DNA of 64,000 nucleotides from Methylibium sp965279545 (GTDB taxonomy: Bacteria; Pseudomonadota; Gammaproteobacteria; Burkholderiales; Burkholderiaceae_C): NCBI RefSeq assembly GCF_965279545.1, contig NZ_OZ257250.1, positions 2,294,001 through 2,358,000 of the forward strand. Direction: 5' to 3'. Below are positions 7,930 through 18,912 of the stretch, piece after piece. Numbering within the stretch: the stretch's first letter is position 1; the number at the start of each line of letters is the position of its first letter. The notes under the pieces were generated by a model. That model was not told where the DNA came from and searched no databases. It saw only the letters and a program-made list of their open reading frames with translations. The translations under genes and the position numbers were made by a program.

Positions 7930-9034
7930 ATGGACATCGAACACATCAACGCCCTGGGTGCGCAGCTCACCGACCTGAGCCAGCGCACGGCCGACCTCCG
8001 GAGGTATCTTTGACTTCGATGAAAAGTCACGCCGCCTGAGCGAGGTCAACGCCGCGCTCGAAGACCCGACGGTCTGGAACGACCCGAAGAACGCCCAGGC
8101 CCTGGGCCGCGAAAAGAAGTCGCTCGAAACGGTGGTGGAGACCATCGCCTCGCTGGAGCGCAACCTCGCCGACAACGCCGAGCTCTACGAAATGAGCAAG
8201 GAAGAGGGCGACGAGGACGGCCTGCGCGCGATCGAGGCCGAGACGCAGGGGCTGGCGTCGCAGGTGGAGCAGCTCGAGTTCCGCCGCATGTTCAACAACC
8301 CGGCCGATCCGAGCAACTGCTTCATCGACATCCAGGCCGGCGCCGGCGGCACCGAGGCCTGCGACTGGGCCAGCATGCTGCTGCGCCAGTACCTCAAGTA
8401 CTGCGAGCGCAAAGGCTTCAAGACCACCATCGAGGAAGAAACCGAGGGCGACACCGCCGGCATCAAGAGCGCGACGATCAAGGTCGAGGGCGACTACGCC
8501 TTCGGCCACCTGCGCACCGAGACCGGCGTGCACCGCCTGGTGCGCAAGAGCCCGTTCGACTCCTCGGGCGGGCGCCACACCAGCTTCGCGTCGCTGTTCG
8601 TCTACCCTGAAGTCGACGACTCGATCGAGATCGAGATCAACCCGTCCGATGTGCGCACCGACACCTTCCGTGCCTCGGGCGCCGGTGGCCAGCACATCAA
8701 CAAGACCGACTCCGCGGTGCGGCTGACGCACATCCCGACCGGCATCGTCGTGCAGTGCCAGGACGGCCGCAGCCAGCACAGCAACCGCGACGTGGCCTGG
8801 AAGCGGCTGCGCTCGCGCCTGTACGACTTCGAGATGCGCAAGAAGATGGAAGCGCAGCAGAAGCTGGAGGACACCAAGACCGACGTGGGCTGGGGGCACC
8901 AGATCCGCTCCTACGTGCTGGACAACAGCCGCATCAAGGACCTGCGCACCAATGTCGAGATCTCCAACACGCAGAAGGTGCTGGACGGTGACCTGGACGC
9001 CTTCATCGAGGCCAGCCTGAAGCAAGGCGTCTGA
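7930..9034 (+). CDS. prfB: Peptide chain release factor 2 (programmed +1 frameshift)
   Basis: RF2 recognises UGA and UAA stop codons. The product is made from two frames: 27 codons from ATG 7930 to a UGA at 8011-8013, then a +1 shift into the frame that runs to 9034, giving about 367 residues. The peptidyl-hydrolysis motif GAGGQ and the stop-recognition motif SPF (in RKSPFDSSG) are both intact. Treating only the second frame as a gene would lose the N-terminus; the frameshift is the standard autoregulation of prfB, not a mutation. Confidence 0.96.
7998..8014 (+). promoter_or_regulatory. prfB programmed +1 frameshift site
   Basis: An internal Shine-Dalgarno-like CGGAGG (7999-8004) lies three bases before the slippery CTT-TGA-C (8008-8014). 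When RF2 is scarce the ribosome pauses at the UGA and slips to read GAC. Spacing and sequence match the well-known prfB site. Confidence 0.95.
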
Positions 9035-9083
9035 ACGCCGCACCGCCGCGCCACCACGACAAAGACCACTGGAGACACTGCAC

Positions 9084-11774
9084 ATGCGCGAAGGCACCGC
9101 CCACCTCGTCCGCCGCGAGGACTACAGCGCCCCGGCCTACTGGATTCGCAGCGTCGACCTGACGTTCGACCTGGACCCGCTGAAGACGCTGGTCATCAAC
9201 CGGATGGCGATCGAGCGCAATCCCGACCTGCCGGCGCAGGCGCTGCGGCTGGACGGCGAGGACATCAACCTCACGCGCGTACTGGTCGACGGCGAAAGCG
9301 TGTCGTTCCGGGTCGAAGGCCAGCAGCTGGTGCTCGACACCTTGCCCGAGGGACGCTTCACGCTCGAGCTGCGCAACACCTGCGCGCCGGGCAAGAACAC
9401 CCAGTTGTCGGGGCTGTACACCTCGGGGGGCGGCTTCTTCACGCAGTGCGAGGCACAGGGCTTCCGGCGCATCACCTACTTCCTCGATCGCCCGGACGTG
9501 ATGGCGGTCTACACCGTCACGCTGAAGGCCGACGCGAAGGCCTACCCGGTGCTGCTGTCCAACGGCAACCTGATCGAGCAGGGTGCGCTCGACGGCGGCA
9601 AGCACTACGCGAAATGGCACGACCCCTTCCGCAAGCCGAGCTACCTGTTCGCGCTGGTCGCGGCCGACCTGGTGATGCGCGAGCAGAAGATCCGCAGCCG
9701 CTCGGGCAAGGACCACCTACTGCAGGTCTACGTGCGCGCCGGCGACCTCGACAAGACCGAGCACGCGATGAACTCGCTGATCGCCTCGGTGGCCTGGGAC
9801 GAGGCGCGCTTCGGCCTGTCGCTCGACCTGGAGCGCTTCATGATCGTCGCCGTCAGCGACTTCAACATGGGCGCGATGGAGAACAAGGGCCTGAACATCT
9901 TCAACACGAAGTTCGTGCTGGCCAGCGCCGCGACCGCGACCGACTTCGACTTCGCGCACGTGGAGAGCGTGGTCGGCCACGAGTACTTCCACAACTGGAC
10001 CGGCAACCGCGTGACCTGCCGCGACTGGTTCCAGCTGTCGTTGAAAGAGGGTCTGACGGTCTTCCGCGACCAGGAGTTCAGCATGGACATGGCAGGCGTC
10101 GCCAGCGCCCGCGCCGTGCAGCGCATCCAGGACGTGCGCCTGCTGCGCCAGGTGCAGTTCCCCGAGGACGCCGGCCCGATGGCCCACCCGGTGCGGCCCG
10201 ACCAGTACCAGGCGATCGACAACTTCTACACCGCCACCGTCTACGAGAAGGGCGCCGAGGTGGTGCGGATGATGCACACGCTGGTCGGCCGCGAGGGTTT
10301 CGCCGCCGGCATGACGCTCTATTTCAAGCGCCACGACGGCCAGGCCGTGACCTGCGACGATTTCGCGCAGGCAATCGCCGACGCCAACCCCGACAGTGCC
10401 CTGGCCGGCCGCCTCGAGACCTTCAAGCGCTGGTACGCCCAGGCCGGCACACCGCAGCTCGGCGCCCGCGGCCGCTACGACGCCGCGAACCGCCACTACA
10501 CGCTGGAGCTGATGCAGCAAGGGCTGCCGACGCCGGGTCAGCTCGAGAAGCTGCCTTGCGTGATTCCGGTCGCGATGGGGCTGGTCGGCGCCGACGGCCG
10601 CGCGCTGCCGCTGCGGCTTGCCGGCGAGCCGGCCGCTGCCGGCTTCGAGCGCGTGCTGGTGCTCGACCAGGCCAGCGCCGTCTACAGCTTCGTCGACGTC
10701 GACGTGGAGCCGGTGCCCTCGCTGCTGCGCGGCTTCTCGGCCCCGGTGGTGCTGGATGCCGGCCTGTCCGACGAACAGCTGCTGACGCTGCTGGCACACG
10801 ACAGCGATGCCTTCAATCGCTGGGAGGCCGGGCAGCAGCTGACGCTGCGGCGGCTGCTCGCCGCAGCCCACGGTCGTGACGATGCGCCGGTGCTCGACGA
10901 TCGCCTGCTGGCCGCGATGCGCAGCCTGCTGCGCGACCCGGCGCTCGACGCCGCATTCAAGGAACTCGCGCTCACCCTGCCGAGCGAGACCTACATCGGC
11001 GAGCGCTTGCGCGACGGCATCGACCCGCAGCATCTGCATGCGGTGCGCGAGGCCGCCCGCCTGCAGCTCGCGCAGGCGCTGCGCGACGACTGGGTCTGGG
11101 CCTACGATGCCCACCAGCCCGCCGGCGGCTATTCGCCCGACGCCCACAGCAGCGGCCTGCGCGCACTCGCCAACCTCGCGCTCTCGATGCTCGTGCTGGA
11201 CGCCAGCGCCAGCGGCGACACCGTCTGGCCCGGCCGGGCCTACCAGCGCTTCAAGGATGCCGGCAACATGACCGACCGCTTTGGCGCGCTGTCGGCCCTG
11301 GTGAACGCGCAGGCCGAACTCGCGGCGCCGGCGCTCGAGCGCTTCCATGCGCTGTTCAAGGGCGAGGCGCTGGTGATCGACAAGTGGTTCGCGCTGCAGG
11401 CCGGCGCAAGCGAGCCGGTCGGCGAGCGCGCCGGCCGCGTGTTCGCGCGGGCCAAGGCGCTGCTGCACCATGCCGACTTCTCTTTGCGCAACCCGAACCG
11501 GGCGCGCAGCGTGCTGGCGACGCTCTTTCTCAACAACCCGGCCGCCTTCCACCGCCGCGACGCCGCCGGCTACGTGTTCTGGGCCGAGCGCGTGTGCGAG
11601 GTCGATGCGATCAACCCGCAGCTCGCCTCGCGGCTGGCGCGCGCGCTCGACCGCTGGCGCTCGCTCGCCGAACCCTACCGCGGCGCGGCCCGCGAGGCGA
11701 TCGCCCGCGTGGCCGCGAAACCCGAACTGTCCGAAGACACGCGCGAGATCGTCACGCGTGCACTGCAGGATTGA
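9084..11774 (+). CDS. pepN: Aminopeptidase N (M1 metallopeptidase)
   Basis: An 896-residue zinc aminopeptidase of the M1 family, the length of E. coli PepN. The substrate-binding GAMENKG lies near residue 262 and the zinc motif HEYFHNW near 299, with the third ligand Glu about 19 residues later in SLKEGLT. Cytosolic peptide turnover. ATG 9084 follows GGAGACACTGCAC. The gene ends 26 bp before fbp. Confidence 0.95.
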   Translation: MREGTAHLVRREDYSAPAYWIRSVDLTFDLDPLKTLVINRMAIERNPDLPAQALRLDGEDINLTRVLVDGESVSFRVEGQQLVLDTLPEGRFTLELRNTCAPGKNTQLSGLYTSGGGFFTQCEAQGFRRITYFLDRPDVMAVYTVTLKADAKAYPVLLSNGNLIEQGALDGGKHYAKWHDPFRKPSYLFALVAADLVMREQKIRSRSGKDHLLQVYVRAGDLDKTEHAMNSLIASVAWDEARFGLSLDLERFMIVAVSDFNMGAMENKGLNIFNTKFVLASAATATDFDFAHVESVVGHEYFHNWTGNRVTCRDWFQLSLKEGLTVFRDQEFSMDMAGVASARAVQRIQDVRLLRQVQFPEDAGPMAHPVRPDQYQAIDNFYTATVYEKGAEVVRMMHTLVGREGFAAGMTLYFKRHDGQAVTCDDFAQAIADANPDSALAGRLETFKRWYAQAGTPQLGARGRYDAANRHYTLELMQQGLPTPGQLEKLPCVIPVAMGLVGADGRALPLRLAGEPAAAGFERVLVLDQASAVYSFVDVDVEPVPSLLRGFSAPVVLDAGLSDEQLLTLLAHDSDAFNRWEAGQQLTLRRLLAAAHGRDDAPVLDDRLLAAMRSLLRDPALDAAFKELALTLPSETYIGERLRDGIDPQHLHAVREAARLQLAQALRDDWVWAYDAHQPAGGYSPDAHSSGLRALANLALSMLVLDASASGDTVWPGRAYQRFKDAGNMTDRFGALSALVNAQAELAAPALERFHALFKGEALVIDKWFALQAGASEPVGERAGRVFARAKALLHHADFSLRNPNRARSVLATLFLNNPAAFHRRDAAGYVFWAERVCEVDAINPQLASRLARALDRWRSLAEPYRGAAREAIARVAAKPELSEDTREIVTRALQD

Positions 11775-11800
11775 CACTTTCAGAACAAAGGAACGACACG

Positions 11801-12811
11801 ATGACCCGACGCATCAGCCTCACGCAATACCTGGTGGAGGAGCAGCGCGAACGCGGCCGCATCCCGGCGCAGTTGCGCCTGCTGATCGAAGTGGTGGCCC
11901 GCGCCTGCAAGGGCATCGCCATCAGCGTGAACAAAGGGGCCCTCGGCGGCGTGCTCGGCAGCGCCGGCAGCGAGAACGTGCAGGGCGAGGTGCAGAAGAA
12001 GCTCGACATCATCGCCAACGAGGTGCTGATCGAGGCCAACGAATGGGGCGGCGCGCTCGCGGCCATGGCCAGCGAGGAGATGGACAGCATCTACGTCGTG
12101 CCCAACCGCTACCCCCAGGGCGAGTACCTGCTGCTGTTCGACCCGCTCGACGGCTCGAGCAACATCGACGTCAACGTCAGCATCGGCACCATCTTCTCGG
12201 TGCTGAAGAAGGCGAGCGACACCCCCGGCGTCAGCACCCAGGACTTCCTGCAGCCCGGCAGCGCCCAGGTGGCCGCCGGCTACTGTGTCTACGGCCCGCA
12301 GACCACGCTGGTGCTGACCGTCGGCGACGGCGTCGCGATGTTCACGCTCGACCGCGAGCAGGGCTCGTGGGTGCTCACCGCCGACGAGGTGCGCATCCCC
12401 GAGGACACGCGGGAGTTCGCGGTCAACATGAGCAACCAGCGCCACTGGGCACCACCGATGCAGCGCTACATCGACGAGTGCCTGCAGGGCAAGGACGGCC
12501 CGCGCGGCAAGGACTTCAACATGCGCTGGGTCGCCAGCATGGTGGCCGACGTGCACCGCATCCTGTGCCGCGGCGGCGTCTTCATCTACCCCTGGGACAA
12601 GCGCGAGCCGTCCAAGCCCGGTAAGCTGCGGCTGATGTACGAGGCCAACCCGATGGGCTTCATCGTCGAGCAGGCCGGCGGCGCGGCCACCAACGGCAAG
12701 CTGCGCATCCTCGACCTGCAGCCCGGCCAGCTGCACGAGCGCGCGAGCGTGATCCTGGGCTCGAAGAACGAGGTCGAGCGCGCGACCGCCTACCATCTGG
12801 AAGCGGGCTGA
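11801..12811 (+). CDS. fbp: Fructose-1,6-bisphosphatase class I (first copy)
   Basis: A 336-residue class I FBPase; removes the C1 phosphate of fructose-1,6-bisphosphate. Metal/substrate motif FDPLDGSSNIDVN near residue 113, and RGGVFIYPWD near 258. ATG 11801 has AAAGGA eight bases upstream. This is the copy outside the Calvin operon, presumably for gluconeogenesis. A second, clearly related but diverged copy sits at 27424. Followed after 61 bp by a PPi-type phosphofructokinase, an enzyme for the opposite or the same net direction. Confidence 0.95.
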   Translation: MTRRISLTQYLVEEQRERGRIPAQLRLLIEVVARACKGIAISVNKGALGGVLGSAGSENVQGEVQKKLDIIANEVLIEANEWGGALAAMASEEMDSIYVVPNRYPQGEYLLLFDPLDGSSNIDVNVSIGTIFSVLKKASDTPGVSTQDFLQPGSAQVAAGYCVYGPQTTLVLTVGDGVAMFTLDREQGSWVLTADEVRIPEDTREFAVNMSNQRHWAPPMQRYIDECLQGKDGPRGKDFNMRWVASMVADVHRILCRGGVFIYPWDKREPSKPGKLRLMYEANPMGFIVEQAGGAATNGKLRILDLQPGQLHERASVILGSKNEVERATAYHLEAG

Positions 12812-12872
12812 CGGCGAGACGAATCTGCCGGTCCGGTCCGAACGGCCGCCCGAGCTCACGGAGGATCCATCC

Positions 12873-14132
12873 ATGGCCACGAAGGCAAATGCGTTCTACG
12901 CCCAGTCGGGTGGCGTGACGGCCGTCATCAACGCCTCCGCGTGCGGCGTGATCGAAACGGCGCGCCGCCACAAGGACCGCATCGGCAAGGTCTATGCCGG
13001 CCGCGACGGCATCATCGGCGCGCTGACCGAAGACCTGATCGACACCGGCAAGGAGTCGGCCACGGCGATCGCGGCGCTGCGCTCGACGCCGTCGGGCGCG
13101 TTCGGCTCCTGCCGCTACAAGCTCAAGTCGCTCGAGGCGAACCGGCGCGAGTACGAGCGCCTGATCGAGGTCTTCAAGGCCCACGGCATCGGCTACTTCT
13201 TCTACAACGGCGGCGGCGATTCGGCCGACACCTGCTTCAAGGTCAGCCAGCTGTCGGAGGCGATGGGCTACCCGCTGCAGGCGATCCATGTGCCCAAAAC
13301 GATCGACAACGACCTGGCAGCCACCGACTGCTGCCCCGGCTTCGGCTCGGTGGCCAAGTACGTGGCGGTGTCGACGCTCGAAGCCTCGTTCGACGTGCGC
13401 TCGATGGCCAAGACCTCGACCAAGGTGTTCGTCGTCGAGGTCATGGGCCGCCATGCCGGCTGGATCGCCGCGGCCGGTGGCCTGGTCGAGGACCAGGGCA
13501 TCCCGGTGGTGATCCTGTTCCCCGAGATCGTGTTCGACGAGAAGAAGTTTCTCGCGCGCGTCGACCGGCTGGTCAAGGAGCACGGCTACTGCACCGTGGT
13601 CGTGTCCGAGGGTTGCCACCACGCGGACGGCAGCTTCCTCGCCGAGCAGGGCGCGCGCGACGCGTTCGGGCATGCGCAACTCGGCGGCGCGGCACCGGTC
13701 GTTGCGAACCTGGTCAAGCAGGCGCTGGGCCACAAGTTCCATTGGGCGGTGGCCGACTACCTGCAGCGCTCGGCGCGCCACATCGCCTCGGCCGCCGACG
13801 TGAAGCAGGCTTACGAGCTGGGGTGCAAGGCGGTCGAGTTCGCGCTGAAGGGCCACAACGCGGTGATGCCGACGATCGAGCGCCTCGCCGACGCGCCATA
13901 CAAGTACCGGATCGGCATGGCACCGCTGGCCCAGGTCGCCAACGTGGAGAAGTTCATGCCGCGCGACTTCATCACGAAGGACGGCTTCGGCATCACCGAG
14001 AAATGCCGGCGCTACCTCGCGCCGCTGATCCGGGGCGAGGACCACCCGAAATACAAGAATGGACTGCCGCTGTACGTGACGCTGAAGAACCTGGCGGTGG
14101 CGAAGAAGCTGCCGGCCTTCGAGCTCAAGTAG
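12873..14132 (+). CDS. 6-phosphofructokinase, predicted PPi-dependent
   Basis: A 419-residue phosphofructokinase. Phosphoryl-donor residues point to pyrophosphate: an Asp follows the glycines in GGGDSADT (near residue 113), where ATP enzymes have Gly, and PKTIDNDL (near 141) has the Lys that replaces the Gly of ATP enzymes. MGRHAGW (near 191) is the fructose-6-phosphate site. PPi-enzymes are reversible. Located with fbp in what looks like one operon, so it may interconvert F6P and FBP in both directions. ATG 12873 after GGAGGATCC. Confidence 0.9.
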   Translation: MATKANAFYAQSGGVTAVINASACGVIETARRHKDRIGKVYAGRDGIIGALTEDLIDTGKESATAIAALRSTPSGAFGSCRYKLKSLEANRREYERLIEVFKAHGIGYFFYNGGGDSADTCFKVSQLSEAMGYPLQAIHVPKTIDNDLAATDCCPGFGSVAKYVAVSTLEASFDVRSMAKTSTKVFVVEVMGRHAGWIAAAGGLVEDQGIPVVILFPEIVFDEKKFLARVDRLVKEHGYCTVVVSEGCHHADGSFLAEQGARDAFGHAQLGGAAPVVANLVKQALGHKFHWAVADYLQRSARHIASAADVKQAYELGCKAVEFALKGHNAVMPTIERLADAPYKYRIGMAPLAQVANVEKFMPRDFITKDGFGITEKCRRYLAPLIRGEDHPKYKNGLPLYVTLKNLAVAKKLPAFELK

Positions 14133-14203
14133 GCTGCCGCCATCGGATAGAATTTCCGTTTTGTCGGAGTGGCGAGCCCACTTCGACGGTCTGAAAAGAC
14201 CAC

Positions 14204-14279
14204 GCCGGTGTAGCTCAGTTGGTAGAGCAGCGCATTCGTAATGCGAAGGTCGGGAGTTCGACTCTTCTCACCGGCACCA
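14204..14279 (+). tRNA. tRNA-Thr (anticodon CGT)
   Basis: A 76-base cloverleaf: acceptor GCCGGTG pairs with CACCGGC, D-arm GCTC/GAGC, anticodon loop TTCGTAA (CGT, threonine), T-arm with TTCGACT, and the CCA end encoded. The anticodon arm is nearly identical to E. coli thrW. A GAAA-tetraloop hairpin (GGTCT/AGACC, 14188-14201) ends two bases before the mature 5' end. A TAGAAT box at 14148-14153 may be its -10. Confidence 0.97.
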
Positions 14280-14306
14280 GATCTGCGGCGTTCGATGCCG
14301 CGCCAC

Positions 14307-14338
14307 AAGGGGTCATGTGCGCGAGCGCTGACCCCTTT
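14307..14338 (+). terminator. Hairpin downstream of tRNA-Thr, probable terminator
   Basis: A perfect 9-bp inverted repeat, AAGGGGTCA (14307-14315) and TGACCCCTT (14329-14337), with a 13-base loop, followed by a short T stretch. It lies 27 bp behind the tRNA gene and fits an intrinsic terminator, although the T tract is short. Confidence 0.55.
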
Positions 14339-14418
14339 CGCTTGCAACCGGCCCACCAATGTCGCGAGGCCGGATGGGAGGGCCTGGCCAAGTCGCGCAG
14401 CGAAACCTGGCCCGGAAC

Positions 14419-14640
14419 TCAGTGCATGTCGCAACATTGCACCACCGGCGTCGACAGTTCGCGTCCGATCAGCGCTCGCGCGTAAAGGTAGCTGCTGCGC
14501 GCACGGTCACTGAGGGCGTCCATGTTCACCCGGCCGGACGCGTCGCATGGGAAGCTGAATCCACGCCCCTCGTCGAAGAGAGAGCGAAAGCGCAACTCGA
14601 AGCCGTTGAGTGCCGTGAGAGGCAGTGGGTAAGCGCACAT
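14419..14640 (-). CDS. Small conserved hypothetical protein (73 aa)
   Basis: A 73-residue protein beginning MCAYPLPLTAL and containing FRSLFDEGRGFSFPCDASG and ARALIGREL. The pattern (large central FPCD motif, RxNY/SSYLYAR region) is one I recall from many Burkholderiales as a small conserved protein of unknown role. ATG 14640 has CGGAG seven bases upstream. No signal peptide, no known domain. The bases on either side of it (14339-14418 and 14641-14910) show no other gene I can support. Confidence 0.6.
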   Translation of the reverse strand: MCAYPLPLTALNGFELRFRSLFDEGRGFSFPCDASGRVNMDALSDRARSSYLYARALIGRELSTPVVQCCDMH

Positions 14641-14910
14641 GGTGAACTCCGTCGCAGGGGGTGGTCAACTCGATCAGGCGGCGAAACGCATCGCCCTGAA
14701 GACAAGGTAGGCGAGCCGATCAAACGCCGCGCCAACGACGGGAAACGCCGTGCAACAGTGCGTGAACGCCCGATGTCCACCTGTATCGAGCCGCAAGCAC
14801 CCGGCGGCGCGCGGCGGGGTGGCGTCCGCGCCCCGGGGCTCACCCGCATGCGCAGGCGGTGCACGCAAAACTGCTACGCTTGAGCAGCCCGAATTCAAGA
14901 TGCTCGCACC

Positions 14911-15651
14911 GTGTCCAGCCTCCCGCCTCGTGTGAATTCCGCGCCGCACCTCGCCATCCTCGACGACGAAGTCGACATCACGCAGCTGCTGGCCGGCTAC
15001 CTGCACGGTCACGGCTTTCGGATCACCCAGGTGCACAGCGGCAGTGCGTTGATGGCGCTGATGTCCAGCGACGCGCCGGCGCTCGTGCTGCTGGATCTGG
15101 GCTTGCCCGGAGAAGACGGCTTCTCGATCGCGCGGCAGCTGCGCGAACACTGGCACTGCGGCCTGGTCATCGTGACGGGCCGCGGCGATGCGGTGGACAA
15201 GGTGGTGGGTCTGGAGATCGGTGCCGACGACTACGTGACCAAGCCCTTCGACCTGCGTGAGCTGCTGGCGCGCATCAAGGCCGTGCTGCGGCGTCTGGTG
15301 CCTGGCGAAGCGCCCGCCGGCCCCGCGCCGCCGGGCAGGCTTCGGTTCGCGGACTGGGTGCTGGACACCGCCGCGCGTCGCCTCACCAGCCCCCAGGGGC
15401 AGGACGTGGCACTGACCGCCGGCGAGTTCGACCTCTTGTGCACCTTCGCCCAGCACGCGGGCCGTGTGCTGTCACGCGATTTCCTGCTCGAGCACACGCG
15501 CGGCCGCGAAGCCGGCCCTTTTGACCGCACGATCGACGTGCAGGTCGGGCGCCTGCGCAAGAAGCTGGAGGCCGATGCCGAGGACCCGCAGATCATCAAG
15601 TCGGTGCGCGGGGCCGGCTACATCCTGGTGGCGCCGGTCACGGCCGGCTGA
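14911..15651 (+). CDS. OmpR/PhoB-family response regulator
   Basis: A 246-residue two-component regulator. Receiver: acidic pair D18/D19, phosphoacceptor D62 in LLDLGLPGEDG, T89 and K111 in TKPFDL. The C-terminal winged helix (about 145-240) ends in RTIDVQVGRLRKKLE and VRGAGYIL, typical of the OmpR/TorR type. The start appears to be GTG 14911. Followed after about 100 bp by a hybrid kinase gene on the same strand, its likely partner. Confidence 0.9.
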   Translation: MSSLPPRVNSAPHLAILDDEVDITQLLAGYLHGHGFRITQVHSGSALMALMSSDAPALVLLDLGLPGEDGFSIARQLREHWHCGLVIVTGRGDAVDKVVGLEIGADDYVTKPFDLRELLARIKAVLRRLVPGEAPAGPAPPGRLRFADWVLDTAARRLTSPQGQDVALTAGEFDLLCTFAQHAGRVLSRDFLLEHTRGREAGPFDRTIDVQVGRLRKKLEADAEDPQIIKSVRGAGYILVAPVTAG

Positions 15652-15748
15652 GCATGGGCGTGCCGGTGTCCAGCGCGATCGCAGGCCCGACGCGGATTGC
15701 GGCACCGATGCCGCGACGGCCGCGGTCGACCGAGAACGAGGCGGCCGC

Positions 15749-17851
<2,103 letters not shown>

Positions 17852-17890
17852 CGCACCGCTACGTCGGCGCGCGGCCAGGTTCGCCCCGGG

Positions 17891-18682
17891 TCACTGGAGC
17901 ACCGCAGACGCCGCCGGGGTGAGACAGCCCTGCACGAAGTCGGCGAGCGCTTCAACGCGGGGGATGAGGATGTCGCGGCGCCCCTTCTCGGTGAAGTGGA
18001 TCAGCTCGCAGCGCGCCAGGCGCGACAGGGCACGGCTCACGGTTTCCAGCGACATGCCCAGGTAGTTGCCGATCTCGGCGCGCGTCATGCGCAAGGTGAT
18101 CTGGTCGGTGCGCAGGCCTCGCATGGCCAGCGACTCGGCCCAGTGGTGCAGGAAGTCCGCCACCCGCGCATCGGCGGGCAGCGTGCAGACCGACATCAGC
18201 GAATCGCGATCGCCGGCGATTTCGCGACTCATCGCCTCGTGCAGGGCCGTCAGCAGCGCCGGATGGTCTGCGCAGGCAGCGCGTACCGCGTCGTAACGCA
18301 CCGCCCAGACTTCGCCGGTGTCCATTGCGACCGCACCGCTCGCATAGCGGCCGCGCGCAATGCCGTCGAAGCCCAGCCAGTCGCCGCGGAACCTGAGCCC
18401 GACCACCTGCTCACGCCCGTCGGGCGACAGGTTGACGATCTTGAAGCAGCCGGCGTTCAGGATGTAGAGGTGCTCGAAGCGGTCGCCCGCCCGGTAGACC
18501 GGCTCGTTGGCACGGACCAGACGCCGTTGAGGCGAGAGCGTGTCACACAGCAGCCCGAGCGTCTCGCCGATGCGCTGACCGGTGCGCTGGTCGACGTTGT
18601 CGAACTTGGTGGGTGGCGCGAAGACGGTCGGCATCGTCCGAGCGGGGTGCAAAGCGGCGACGGGAGCGGTACTGAGCATCAT
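17891..18682 (-). CDS. FNR/CRP-family transcriptional regulator
   Basis: A 263-residue regulator: cyclic-nucleotide-binding-like N-domain and C-terminal helix-turn-helix with IGNYLGMSLETVSRALSRL. The E..SR recognition pattern is that of FNR proteins, which read TTGAT half-sites. The N-terminus has no CxxCx5C cluster; the Cys are scattered (LLCDT, AACAD, SVCTL), so an FNR-type [4Fe-4S] sensor is unlikely. ATG 18682 (a second ATG follows at 18679) is chosen because AGGAG lies just upstream; an in-frame ATG at 18703 is possible. An FNR box sits in the divergent promoter region. Confidence 0.88.
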   Translation of the reverse strand: MMLSTAPVAALHPARTMPTVFAPPTKFDNVDQRTGQRIGETLGLLCDTLSPQRRLVRANEPVYRAGDRFEHLYILNAGCFKIVNLSPDGREQVVGLRFRGDWLGFDGIARGRYASGAVAMDTGEVWAVRYDAVRAACADHPALLTALHEAMSREIAGDRDSLMSVCTLPADARVADFLHHWAESLAMRGLRTDQITLRMTRAEIGNYLGMSLETVSRALSRLARCELIHFTEKGRRDILIPRVEALADFVQGCLTPAASAVLQ

Positions 18683-18823
18683 GGACTCCTGGCTGACGAG
18701 CATTCGATGCTGTGGATGCTAGGAATCACCCGGCAATTCAGTGACAACGCCGTGCATCGCTCGGTAACGCTGCGTGACCGGTTTGTGTCCGCTGCGTATC
18801 TGCACGGGGCGTCGCGGTCCGTA

Positions 18824-18837
18824 TTGACCGGCATCAA
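18824..18837. promoter_or_regulatory. FNR-type binding site
   Basis: TTGAC-CGGC-ATCAA matches the FNR consensus TTGAT-N4-ATCAA at nine of ten bases. It lies 75 bp before the OTC-like gene and about 140 bp before the divergent FNR-like regulator, in a good position for control of the former. Direct sequence match; function inferred. Confidence 0.65.
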
Positions 18838-18912
18838 GGCCCATTCAGGGCGGGTCGCTAGGCTGCCGCCATCGGGCGACATCCTTCGTTGCCGGACCCA
18901 ACCGCGCCCCCC

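Noticed and set aside
8011..8013. Premature stop or frameshift mutation in prfB
   Set aside because: It is the conserved programmed frameshift with the internal Shine-Dalgarno and CTT-TGA-C.
14359..14883. Plus-strand frame of 174 codons between the tRNA and the response regulator
   Set aside because: Arg-rich, no ribosome site or domain, and overlaps the better supported small gene on the other strand.
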